From Shewanella halotolerans (lineage in GTDB: Bacteria > Pseudomonadota > Gammaproteobacteria > Enterobacterales > Shewanellaceae), in the NCBI RefSeq assembly GCF_019457535.1, contig NZ_CP080417.1, forward strand, positions 1,612,001 to 1,676,000: 64,000 nucleotides of DNA. Direction: 5' to 3'. Shown in pieces: positions 7,708-15,607 of the stretch; the stretch's first letter is position 1; every line of letters starts with the position of its first letter. The translations under genes and the position numbers were made by a program. Under the pieces are notes generated by a model, which worked only from the letters and a program-made list of their open reading frames with translations, was not told the origin of the DNA and made no database searches.

Positions 7708-9858
7708 CTACTCCTGGTGAATGCCTAACAGCTGAGTCGGCGTATGACAGGTGGCGCAAGTCTCTGCCGCCCGGGCGCGTACATCGTCTGCGTCCATACC
7801 GTCTAAGATACCGCCGTTAGCCTGGATATGGGCTGCACCAGAATCTTTAAGGTATTTCTGGTGGCAGCTCAGGCAGGCGCCGGCATCGGATGAGACCCAG
7901 ATATCGACTCCTGTGGTGGTATCGCCATAGCGCCAGACCCGGTCGCTGGCGCGGCCAAGTGTGATGCCATCATCTGTATGACAGGTGAGGCAGTCTGTTT
8001 TGAGCACTGTGCCCGACTGCACGCCGGCATACTTGAGGTAGTGACCCTCTGCCTCGTGGGCCTTAAAGGCGAAGCTGGTTGGCTTGCGGCCGCCGGGATA
8101 GCTGTCATCGCCACGAGTCGTCTTATCCGAGGTATGGCAGGTCTGACAGTTATAGCCATTGTTGTAATGGTGATTTTCCTGATTGTGGCAGGTCTGACAC
8201 TTGCTGGTATCGACGATGGCGCGGCGCATGGCCACCTGGCCATCTTCGGCAACGCCTGTGCCGGACCAGATGAAACGATAGGGCGCCTCTTTGACCGCCA
8301 CCGAGCGGGTATCATCGCTACAGGCGGTCATCACCACATCGGCAACGCCATAGCCGCCGTGGTTGAAGCAGACCTCTACGGCGGACCAGAGCTCGAAGGT
8401 CTTGCCCGTGGCATCCATTGGCATGTCGAAGCTGCTGGCCACTATGGTGAAGGTCTTGCTGGCATCGTCATAGGTGCCTTGGGACAGCCTGAAGCGACGA
8501 TTGCTGTAGGAGGCATCCGTGTAGGCCGGGTAGTCTTTATCCACATCCCAGGCGACCACGACGCGGGTGCCAAGCTCGATAAATTCGGCAGCCACCGGAT
8601 TGCCGGCAGAGTCGGTTACCTGGAGATCAAATTTCAGCTTGCCGTCGCCATCCAGGCCTATGTTGCTGAAGCTGACGCCCATGGACTGAGCCAGCGAGTA
8701 GGCCTTTAGCAGATCGCCATGGCGCTTCTCGGCGTTGCCTGTGCCCGGATAGGTATCTGTGGCGTTGTGGCAGGCGACGCAGTTGGTGCTTGAGTGATTC
8801 TGCGACGGTTTCTCGGTGTGACAGCTGATACAGGCGACGCTGGAGTTATCTGCCTTGAACAGTGCGGCGTCGCTTGGGGCGCCGTCCCCCTCTTTGTGAC
8901 AGGCCGCGCAGTTGGCTGCTGGCTTCTGCGGGAACATCACCTTGCCATAGTCGTGCAGGCTGCCGCCAAAGCCCACTATCTTATAGGGGGCGGGTACAAT
9001 GCCTTCAGGCGTGCTGGTGACCCTGTCCTGACCCTTGTGGATGGCATGGATCAGATAGGTAAATTCGATGCTGTTGCCGCTCTCGGGATCGCCTGAGGTC
9101 GCGGTGTGACAGCTGGCGCAGTTCTCAAGACTGATGCGGCGGCCACCGTGCAGTGCTAGGCTCTCCTCCTGGTGACAGTTAAGACAGGTCTCCTTACTTA
9201 CCACATTGCGGGTTTGAATCCCGTCGGTCGAACCCGAAGAGGGCTGCCAGTCATGGTGCGCATTGGCGGTCGCCTGGGGCAGCTTCAGCTCCAGGGTGAC
9301 CCTGTGGGTGTTATCGCCATTGTAGGTGATGGCCAAAGGCTCGGTGACATTGGCGATGTTTTGCTGAAATTTATAGGTGTAGCTGCCATCGAGATTGTCC
9401 GTCAGGCAGTCTTCGCAGGCGCTGGCGGCCTCGACATTGGCCTGATATTGAGGCGAGGGGTTAAGGCCTGAGGTGTCATCTGGCAATGAACCCGGCTGTC
9501 TTAGGCTGTTGATGTAGGCCTGCCACTGGTAGCCGCGATCGAAGCCTTGGCCGTCAATTGTCTCTGTTACCTGGGCCAGCTGGGCGATACCGAATCTGAG
9601 GTCATAGTCTTTGGTCAGGCCGAGAACGGCCACGCCGTTGGCATTTTCAAGCTTAAAGGTCACGCTGACCTGACCATCTTCTACCGATGCCTGGGTAAAC
9701 TGGGCCATCACGCTTGGGGTATCTGTGATGCTGACGCCTATGACACCGTCGGGGCCGTCTTTACCATCCTTGCCGTCGCTACCACAGCCCAGTAACAGCG
9801 CGCTGCAGCTCAGGGCGATGAGGCTCCATTGATTCACCTTCTTCTTCATATCCATCAT
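7708..9858 (-). CDS. omcA: OmcA-type outer-membrane decaheme cytochrome (first copy)
   Basis: Extracellular decaheme lipoprotein of the OmcA clade. I start it at the ATG pair at 9858, behind GGAAGG; an ATG at 9849 is also possible. It is 716 residues with the lipobox LLGC (Cys25) and a GKDGKDGPDG tether. Ten CxxCH motifs fall in two groups of five, the second starting with two CQTCH close together. It aligns along its full length with the copy at 2233-4410, for example at the shared NQENHHYNNGYNCQTCHTSD. It starts 72 bases after mtrF, with no terminator between, so it is the last gene of the mtrD-mtrE-mtrF-omcA operon. This matches the MR-1 arrangement in which omcA follows mtrF. Confidence 0.92.
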   Translation of the reverse strand: MMDMKKKVNQWSLIALSCSALLLGCGSDGKDGKDGPDGVIGVSITDTPSVMAQFTQASVEDGQVSVTFKLENANGVAVLGLTKDYDLRFGIAQLAQVTETIDGQGFDRGYQWQAYINSLRQPGSLPDDTSGLNPSPQYQANVEAASACEDCLTDNLDGSYTYKFQQNIANVTEPLAITYNGDNTHRVTLELKLPQATANAHHDWQPSSGSTDGIQTRNVVSKETCLNCHQEESLALHGGRRISLENCASCHTATSGDPESGNSIEFTYLIHAIHKGQDRVTSTPEGIVPAPYKIVGFGGSLHDYGKVMFPQKPAANCAACHKEGDGAPSDAALFKADNSSVACISCHTEKPSQNHSSTNCVACHNATDTYPGTGNAEKRHGDLLKAYSLAQSMGVSFSNIGLDGDGKLKFDLQVTDSAGNPVAAEFIELGTRVVVAWDVDKDYPAYTDASYSNRRFRLSQGTYDDASKTFTIVASSFDMPMDATGKTFELWSAVEVCFNHGGYGVADVVMTACSDDTRSVAVKEAPYRFIWSGTGVAEDGQVAMRRAIVDTSKCQTCHNQENHHYNNGYNCQTCHTSDKTTRGDDSYPGGRKPTSFAFKAHEAEGHYLKYAGVQSGTVLKTDCLTCHTDDGITLGRASDRVWRYGDTTTGVDIWVSSDAGACLSCHQKYLKDSGAAHIQANGGILDGMDADDVRARAAETCATCHTPTQLLGIHQE

Positions 9859-9930
9859 AGTGCCTTCCATTTCAGTCAATCTCTCAATGCGTTGTCGAAT
9901 CGGCGCCAGTGACCTGGCGCCTTGTCCGGT

Positions 9931-11850
9931 TTATTTGATGGGATGCACCCTCAGCACATCGGCATCGGCGCCTTGTCGGTGACAAGTGCTGCAGCTCTCG
10001 GTGCCTGCGGTGGCATCGGACAGAGTGCCGCTGAACACTGCGCCTTGCTGGATCATATGGTTCTTGTTGGTCTCGCTGCTGTGGCAGTCGCTACAGATGG
10101 CGGCCGTTGGGCTGGTGTAGCTGCCATCGTCTATGGCCAGCGGTTTCACGCCGGGATCCAGCGGCAGGGCGACCGAGAGCACGCCATCTCTGTCGGCGTG
10201 ACACTGGGCGCAGTTACCTATGTTGCCCGGGTAGTTGATCCCTTCGAAACCGGTGCGCTGACCACTATGAATACCGTGGATAAGATGCTTGAAGTCCGCC
10301 GTGGTGAGGGACGGATTGTCCGCGGCCTCGGCCTGCATGTTGGGGTTGTGACATAGCTGACACTGCCCCTCTAGATCGTTGCGCGAACCGTGGAAGTTCA
10401 GCTGTTGATCCCCGTGGCAGCTACCGCAGGTGTCGTTGCTGACCACCACGCGGCGGCCGCTATCGCTCAAGGCCTCCGTGGCGAAGAAGCGATGGCTGGA
10501 TTTGATCACCACTTCGCTGTTGGCCTCATCACTACAGGCGCCCAGCACGCCGTTGGCGGCGCAGACTCTGCCTTGAATCGCTAGCGTGCCTTTATCCATC
10601 TCGCTACCTGCGGGGACCGTCAGCCCGGCTATCTGATAGTTGAAGCTGCCGTTGCTGCCGGAGATAGGCGCGGTTTCATGCACACGTATGGAGCGCGCCG
10701 AGCGGGTGGCGTAGTCGAAGCTGGTGCCCCAGTTGGCGTAGACGCGAAGATCGGAGACGAAATCGAGTTGGTCGGCGCTGGCCGTGTAGGGCTGACCCGT
10801 CGCAGGATTTTCCAGTGTCAGGGTAAAGGAGACGGTATCGCCGCTGCGCATGGCTTTGGTGATCACAGGTTTGAACTGTGCCAATGCCTGGGCGTTGCCG
10901 CCGTCGTTGTGGACGCTGGCGGTCCAATCTGGGTTGTGACAGGCGACGCAGTTGGCGTTGTTGAGCTGCGCCGGATGGCCTTCACCCTTCTTGAAGTCGA
11001 TATAGGTATGACAGGCGCCACAGGCCTCCATGGTGGGCACCCGTGCCCAGTTCATCTGCTCGGTTAGGGTCTCATCTTCGGCATGACAGGTCTGGCAGTT
11101 TGCCAGCGAGCCGGGGAAGCCGGTCAGGTGTTTGCCGTGGATCATCTGCGGGAAGATGTTATCTGGATTGCTGACGCGATCGGCGTTGTGACAGGTCACA
11201 CAGGTCTCAATCTGGTTATAGTTGCCGCGGTGAAAGGCCAGATCGCTGTGACAGCTGTTGCAGGTCTCTATCTTGATCAGGTTGCGGGTGTATACCGGAT
11301 CGCTGCTGGTGCCGTCTTTGTCGCCCTGCCAGTCGAAGTGCTGATTGGTGATGGGCAGGCTGGTGCCGTCGGCCAGGCTGTCGCCGCCTAGCTTAACCAC
11401 TATGCGCTGGGTGGCGCCGGCCTGATAGCCGACATCGTTTAAGCCGTCGAAGGCGGCGCTAAAGGTGTAGCTGTAGCGGCCATTCTTATGATCCACATAC
11501 TCCCCAGGGCAGCTGTCGTTGCAGCTCTCTGAGGTGAAGTATTGCCACTGGGAGGCATTGCCCGCATTGGTGTAGCCCTGGGGCAGCAGCTGAGCGGCAA
11601 TAAAGGTGGCGCTTGGGATCCCCACCACAGGTTCGTCATCCTGATTGGTGACGCGGTAGTTCACCGTGGCGACGCCTGATTGCATCTGCACGGGATCGAA
11701 GCTGACCACTAAGGAGTCGATCACCATGGCGGGTGGGCCGCCGGGCTCGCCAGGATTACCGGGTTTACCATCGTCGCCGCCACAGGCGGAGAGTAGCGAA
11801 ACTAGCCCAAACAGGGCGGCATAATGGAAAGTTTTGTTCATCTTCATCAT
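9931..11850 (-). CDS. mtrF: MtrF, outer-membrane decaheme cytochrome
   Basis: MtrC homologue and surface reductase of the MtrDEF conduit. It is 639 residues, the same length as I recall for MR-1 MtrF. The start at 11850 has AAGGAAG just upstream; the second Met at 11847 is better spaced. The lipobox LSAC lipidates Cys23, followed by collagen-like GKPGNPGEPGGPP. Ten CxxCH motifs: five at residues 197, 217, 252, 277 and 301, and five between about 475 and 624. This gives the split-beta-barrel / pentahaem / barrel / pentahaem layout of the family. It lies 28 bases after mtrE and 72 bases before omcA. The gene order feoA-mtrD-mtrE-mtrF supports MtrF over MtrC. Confidence 0.92.
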   Translation of the reverse strand: MMKMNKTFHYAALFGLVSLLSACGGDDGKPGNPGEPGGPPAMVIDSLVVSFDPVQMQSGVATVNYRVTNQDDEPVVGIPSATFIAAQLLPQGYTNAGNASQWQYFTSESCNDSCPGEYVDHKNGRYSYTFSAAFDGLNDVGYQAGATQRIVVKLGGDSLADGTSLPITNQHFDWQGDKDGTSSDPVYTRNLIKIETCNSCHSDLAFHRGNYNQIETCVTCHNADRVSNPDNIFPQMIHGKHLTGFPGSLANCQTCHAEDETLTEQMNWARVPTMEACGACHTYIDFKKGEGHPAQLNNANCVACHNPDWTASVHNDGGNAQALAQFKPVITKAMRSGDTVSFTLTLENPATGQPYTASADQLDFVSDLRVYANWGTSFDYATRSARSIRVHETAPISGSNGSFNYQIAGLTVPAGSEMDKGTLAIQGRVCAANGVLGACSDEANSEVVIKSSHRFFATEALSDSGRRVVVSNDTCGSCHGDQQLNFHGSRNDLEGQCQLCHNPNMQAEAADNPSLTTADFKHLIHGIHSGQRTGFEGINYPGNIGNCAQCHADRDGVLSVALPLDPGVKPLAIDDGSYTSPTAAICSDCHSSETNKNHMIQQGAVFSGTLSDATAGTESCSTCHRQGADADVLRVHPIK

Positions 11851-11878
11851 CGCTTCCTTGGCATAGGGGGCGCCAGAG

Positions 11879-13990
11879 TTACAGCTGGTAACTCAGGGTC
11901 ACTCCAAAGTAGTGGGCGTTGTAATCATGGCTGAGGTCACCGAAGGTCAAGACGTTGGGGATGCTGTCTGGCATCAGGTTGTCGTTGGCCCAGTCGGCGT
12001 CTTGGTACTGCTCGAAGATCCAATCCAGCCGCAGCCCCAGGCTCTCGCTGAGATTAAAGTCGGCGAAAGCGTTGAGATTGTGCCGGGTGGCGTAATAGCT
12101 GCCGTATGGGCTGTGCAGACCCTGGCTGACCTCTGTGTCGCTCTGGCCGTCGCTATAGCTGTAGTTAAGGCCTAGTCGCAGACGGTTCTCCATCAAGGCG
12201 TCGTAATCGAACCCGGCACCGATAAGGGTCGCCTTATCCTTGGTGGTGGCAAACCAGTTGGCACTACCGAAGTTGTTACTGCCCGCCTGATCGCTGTCGC
12301 GCCAGTCCTGATTGATAAACGCGTTGAGGTTAATCTGCTCATTCAGGGCATAGTTGGCGGAGATATCATAGCCTTGGCTATCGACCTGGGTCAGACCTAT
12401 CTGGGTGTCTGCGTAGTCATCCTGCATCAGGTGCAGGTTGAGCGTGGCGCTGAGTGCCTCGCCGTTATAGCTGGTGTAGAGGCCATAACGCTGGCGCTCA
12501 CGATCGGCCAGATAGCTGCGCCTTAACAGCGGGTTGTTGGGGCGATTGTTGACGCTCGAGCCCAGATATTCGCTGCCACCGCGATCCTCAAATTCGGCCT
12601 TGAGCCAGGCTTGCCATTGGGAGGAGAGTCGATAGTGGAGCTTGGCCGTAACATCTGATGTCTGCAGGCTGTCGCGGTCGAGGGCGTTGTAGTTGTTATG
12701 CTCATACTGGTATTGCAGATCCAGATAGAGGCTGCGGGTAAAGCGGTACTTGGCTCCCAGATTCGCCTGTTGGCGGGTACGGTCATAGGCCAGATTAAGC
12801 TTATCGCCGCCGTAGTAGCTGTCGGTGATGATCTGCGGGTAACTCGCTATCTCAGATTTGTTGTCGCGATCGCGATAATCGTAGCCGGCCCTGAGGCTGA
12901 GCTCTGGGGTGAGACGCCCGAGATACTTAAGCTTCATCTCCAGTAGATCCACCTGGCCGTCGAGATTGGTCGCAGGCAGCATGGGTGAGGGACCGTTGAT
13001 GGTGGCCGGCAGATAGGCCTGATCTTGGGTCATGCGGCTAAAACCCAGATGCATCAGCACCTGCTGCCCTGGGGCGGAGAATTGGCTGTGGGCCGCGACG
13101 CGATAGGCCTTGTTGTCGGGCGCTACAGCACTCTGGCCATAATAGGCGGCGCCAAAGGTGGGGCTGAAGGCGGATTGCCAGTGCAGGGCATTGATATCGT
13201 TCTTGTAATGACTGAGCTCTGCATCTATGCCGGTCAGCCACTGATCGCCGCGAAAGTAGAGTTTGCCTTCGATGCGATCGCTCTTGTCGTCGACAGGCTC
13301 CGCCAGCATGGTGCTGTTGGTGAGCAGGTTGGCGCTGGCACGGCGATTGCCCTGCCGCTGCTCATGTTGGTAGCCGAGGCTTGCCTCGTAGAAGCTGCCG
13401 GTATAGGCGGCGTCGAGACGGTAGCGGTCACGGGTTATCTTAAGCTCACTCGCCAATAGGCTATCGTTTAGGCTGCTCATCTGATCGGTTGTGGCGGCGC
13501 TCTGCCATTGGCTGGGGAGCTGCCAAGTAGCGGCCGTTAGCCGATAGGGGGTTAGCGCCGCGTTGTTGTCGAAGCGGGCAAAGCCTCGATAGCTGGCGGC
13601 TACTTCGTACTGGCCCTTGCGCCCCGTGGTTAGGCTGGCCGAGCCGGCGTCATAGCCTAGGCGGTCTGCCTTAAATTGGGTCTGGTAGCCAGAGGCCTTC
13701 TTGTGGGTTAGATCTGCCTCCAGGCTCGCCACGGCGCCATCTGTGTCTGTGCCCGTGGTGTTGCCAAAACGGCTATCACTGCCGTCGTTATAGGCGACGC
13801 CGACGCCTATCTCACCTGTGGTCGCATCTTTGAGCTCACAGCGCTGGCATTTCCAGGCGTCCATCTTCACCTTGCTGCGGTTGGCGGAGGCGAGATCGTA
13901 CCCCTGGGCCGATGTCAGGCTGCTGAGGATAGAGAGGGTCAGCAGGCTGAGTGGCCAAGCGCGTGTTTGAGTCCCTTTAAGTCTGTTCAT
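11879..13990 (-). CDS. mtrE: MtrE, outer-membrane beta-barrel of the MtrDEF conduit
   Basis: MtrB/PioB-family porin that sheathes the periplasmic decaheme MtrD and lets it contact MtrF across the outer membrane. It is 703 residues, close to the family's 700 or so, with an N-terminal signal peptide (cleavage near residue 28 after TSA) and a CxxC (Cys48, Cys51; KCQRC) of the type found in MtrB proteins. The rest is alternating amphipathic strands rich in Tyr, Gln and Asn, ending in the outer-membrane pattern VTLSYQL. A GAGGGAG ribosome site precedes the ATG at 13990. It is 15 bases after mtrD and 28 before mtrF, so the three are co-transcribed. Confidence 0.92.
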   Translation of the reverse strand: MNRLKGTQTRAWPLSLLTLSILSSLTSAQGYDLASANRSKVKMDAWKCQRCELKDATTGEIGVGVAYNDGSDSRFGNTTGTDTDGAVASLEADLTHKKASGYQTQFKADRLGYDAGSASLTTGRKGQYEVAASYRGFARFDNNAALTPYRLTAATWQLPSQWQSAATTDQMSSLNDSLLASELKITRDRYRLDAAYTGSFYEASLGYQHEQRQGNRRASANLLTNSTMLAEPVDDKSDRIEGKLYFRGDQWLTGIDAELSHYKNDINALHWQSAFSPTFGAAYYGQSAVAPDNKAYRVAAHSQFSAPGQQVLMHLGFSRMTQDQAYLPATINGPSPMLPATNLDGQVDLLEMKLKYLGRLTPELSLRAGYDYRDRDNKSEIASYPQIITDSYYGGDKLNLAYDRTRQQANLGAKYRFTRSLYLDLQYQYEHNNYNALDRDSLQTSDVTAKLHYRLSSQWQAWLKAEFEDRGGSEYLGSSVNNRPNNPLLRRSYLADRERQRYGLYTSYNGEALSATLNLHLMQDDYADTQIGLTQVDSQGYDISANYALNEQINLNAFINQDWRDSDQAGSNNFGSANWFATTKDKATLIGAGFDYDALMENRLRLGLNYSYSDGQSDTEVSQGLHSPYGSYYATRHNLNAFADFNLSESLGLRLDWIFEQYQDADWANDNLMPDSIPNVLTFGDLSHDYNAHYFGVTLSYQL

Positions 13991-14005
13991 CGCTATGCTC
14001 CCTCA

Positions 14006-14974
14006 TTAACGTTGCAGTAGTTTGCCCGATGGATGGTTAGAGCCATGCACCTGGTTGTGGCAGTTGAGGCAGCTTTGGCCGCCGTTGAAGGCATTAGGGC
14101 TGTTGGCAAATACCGGATTGGCCGCGTGACCGTCGCTGGCGTGGCACTGCTGGCAAAGCTGAGGGGGCTTGGCGATCAACATGGCCTCGTTGACCGTGCC
14201 GTGGGGATTATGACAGTTGGCGCAGTTGTCGGTGACCGGTGCATGTTCCCACAGCTTAGGCCCACGTTTCTCGGCGTGGCAGGCGTAGCAGTTGTCGTTG
14301 ATGCTCATCTGTTTCAGGCTGGCCTCGCCCAGACCACCATGGGGATTGTGACAGTCGCTACAGATCATCTGTTGCCACTTGAGTGGGTGGCTGCTGCGCT
14401 TGTGCAGGTCGGCCTTTTGTTGGGTATGACATGTGGTGCAGACGGCGATCTCCTGGCTCTTGTCGCTTATGGGGTCATGACCTGTGTGTACCTGGTGACA
14501 ATCGCTACAGGCGACATCGGCGTTGTCGTGGTGATTGCCGCTCCAGGCCATGCGCTGGTCGTCGTTATGGCAGCTCATGCAGACGCTGTTTTGTTTCTCG
14601 GCTGGCACGGGTGAGTTGGCGCCGAAGGTAATCATAGGCTCCTTGCCGCCGCGATTATGTTTGCCCATGGGGCCGTGGCAGGCTTCGCACTGCAGGTCGG
14701 CCATGGGGGAGCCTTTTACCTGGGGATTGCCATGCACGCCGTCAAATAGCGCCATGACTGTTTGGTTCTTGCGATGGCACATGAGGCAGCTATCGGCGCC
14801 TTTGGGGGAGTATTGACCTTCGGCGAATTTGCTATCGAGGATCTTCTCCACCTCGTCGGCGGGCATCTCGTCCCAGGGGGTTGCCTGAGCGAGCAAACTA
14901 AAGAGAGGGTATAGCGCGAGTAGAGCCGTTAGCCTAAGGGCACGCAGCCAAGTCGATTCCTTTTTCATCATCAT
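14006..14974 (-). CDS. mtrD: MtrD, periplasmic decaheme cytochrome
   Basis: MtrA/DmsE-family decaheme that carries electrons through the MtrE barrel to MtrF. I start it within the triple ATG at 14974-14966 (GGATGG just upstream), giving about 322 residues; a GTG 12 bases further up is less likely. The signal peptide ends near SLLAQA. Ten CxxCH motifs are spread evenly (CLMCH, CEACH, CMSCH, CSDCH, CTTCH, CSDCH, CYACH, CANCH, CQQCH, CLNCH), and the C-terminus QVHGSNHPSGKLLQR is typical of MtrA/MtrD. It is the first gene of the mtrDEF-omcA operon, transcribed away from feoA. A consensus CRP palindrome lies 151-168 bp upstream. Confidence 0.92.
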   Translation of the reverse strand: MMMKKESTWLRALRLTALLALYPLFSLLAQATPWDEMPADEVEKILDSKFAEGQYSPKGADSCLMCHRKNQTVMALFDGVHGNPQVKGSPMADLQCEACHGPMGKHNRGGKEPMITFGANSPVPAEKQNSVCMSCHNDDQRMAWSGNHHDNADVACSDCHQVHTGHDPISDKSQEIAVCTTCHTQQKADLHKRSSHPLKWQQMICSDCHNPHGGLGEASLKQMSINDNCYACHAEKRGPKLWEHAPVTDNCANCHNPHGTVNEAMLIAKPPQLCQQCHASDGHAANPVFANSPNAFNGGQSCLNCHNQVHGSNHPSGKLLQR

Positions 14975-15124
14975 CCATCCAAGCACAGTGTGGCGTTTAG
15001 TTGTTATCTTTATGAATTACTAATTTACCAAAGCTAAATAATAGGCAAGATTTGTGACGAATGTGTAAATTTTGTGGCGATAAATGACGGGTAAAAATGA
15101 AGTATTTGAGCGAATTAGCACTTT

Positions 15125-15142
15125 ATGTGATCTAGATCACAT
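15125..15142. promoter_or_regulatory. Consensus CRP palindrome between mtrD and feoA
   Basis: ATGTGATCTAGATCACAT is a perfect 18-base palindrome matching the CRP consensus TGTGA-N6-TCACA. It lies in the divergent gap, 151 bp from mtrD and 225 bp from feoA. The distance to the start codon is similar to those of the weaker sites before mtrC and the second omcA, which suggests it serves mtrD. Confidence 0.85.
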
Positions 15143-15178
15143 TGCGCTCGTAAGTTGGGACGTAGAATTGCTCGCCAA

Positions 15179-15193
15179 TGAAAATGGTTCTCA
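15179..15193. promoter_or_regulatory. Fur-like box upstream of feoA (distal)
   Basis: TGAAAATGGTTCTCA matches 11 of the 14 defined bases of the 7-1-7 Fur consensus TGATAAT-N-ATTATCA. It lies about 175 bp before feoA. Confidence 0.5.
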
Positions 15194-15247
15194 TTTGATA
15201 ATCTCGTTTACTGATTGAGATATCTGTCACATAATATAAAATACAAT

Positions 15248-15262
15248 TGAAAATTATTATCG
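15248..15262. promoter_or_regulatory. Fur-like box upstream of feoA (proximal)
   Basis: TGAAAATTATTATCG matches the 7-1-7 Fur consensus at 12 of 14 positions and lies about 105 bp before feoA. This is where an iron-repressed promoter would be blocked. Confidence 0.65.
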
Positions 15263-15367
15263 TTTCCAATCATAAATATTGATCTAGATAAAGTTATTGG
15301 AAGCCTTGCTCCGTTAGAATCTGGTGTAGTTCAGATTTATCGAGACCTGAAAAGGTAGAGTTGCAAT

Positions 15368-15607
15368 ATGAAATTAAGCGAATTAAAGCCTGGCGATAGT
15401 GCAGTGATCTCCGAGGTTGGCCAGATTAGCCTGCCTGCGGTGGTGAAACGCAAGCTTTTATCTATGGGGATCACCCCCAACACCTCTCTGACCCTGTTAC
15501 GACGCGCCCCACTGGGCTCGGGATTAGAGTTGGCCATTCGTGGCAGTAAGTTATGCATGCGTAAGGACCTGGCTGAAGTAATTGAGGTGGAGCTGGCTCA
15601 TGGCTAA
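15368..15607 (+). CDS. feoA: FeoA, ferrous iron transport accessory protein
   Basis: Small cytoplasmic SH3-like protein that supports Fe(II) uptake by FeoB. It is 79 residues, normal for FeoA, beginning MKLSELKPGDSAVISEVGQ and containing the conserved LLSMGI and APLGSGLELAIRGS segments. The ATG at 15368 follows AGGTAGAG. Its stop overlaps the start of feoB by eight bases, so translation is likely coupled. The upstream gap carries Fur-like boxes and a CRP site. Placement next to the mtr cluster is typical of Shewanella, where reduced iron made by Mtr can be taken up by Feo. Confidence 0.95.
   Translation: MKLSELKPGDSAVISEVGQISLPAVVKRKLLSMGITPNTSLTLLRRAPLGSGLELAIRGSKLCMRKDLAEVIEVELAHG

Noticed and set aside
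134..13459. Many plus-strand reading frames of 60-240 codons with repeated VTGxxV or similar motifs
   Set aside because: They are antisense shadows of the cytochrome genes. The reverse complement of CxxCH codons reads as repeated Val/Thr/Gly-like patterns, and there are no ribosome sites.
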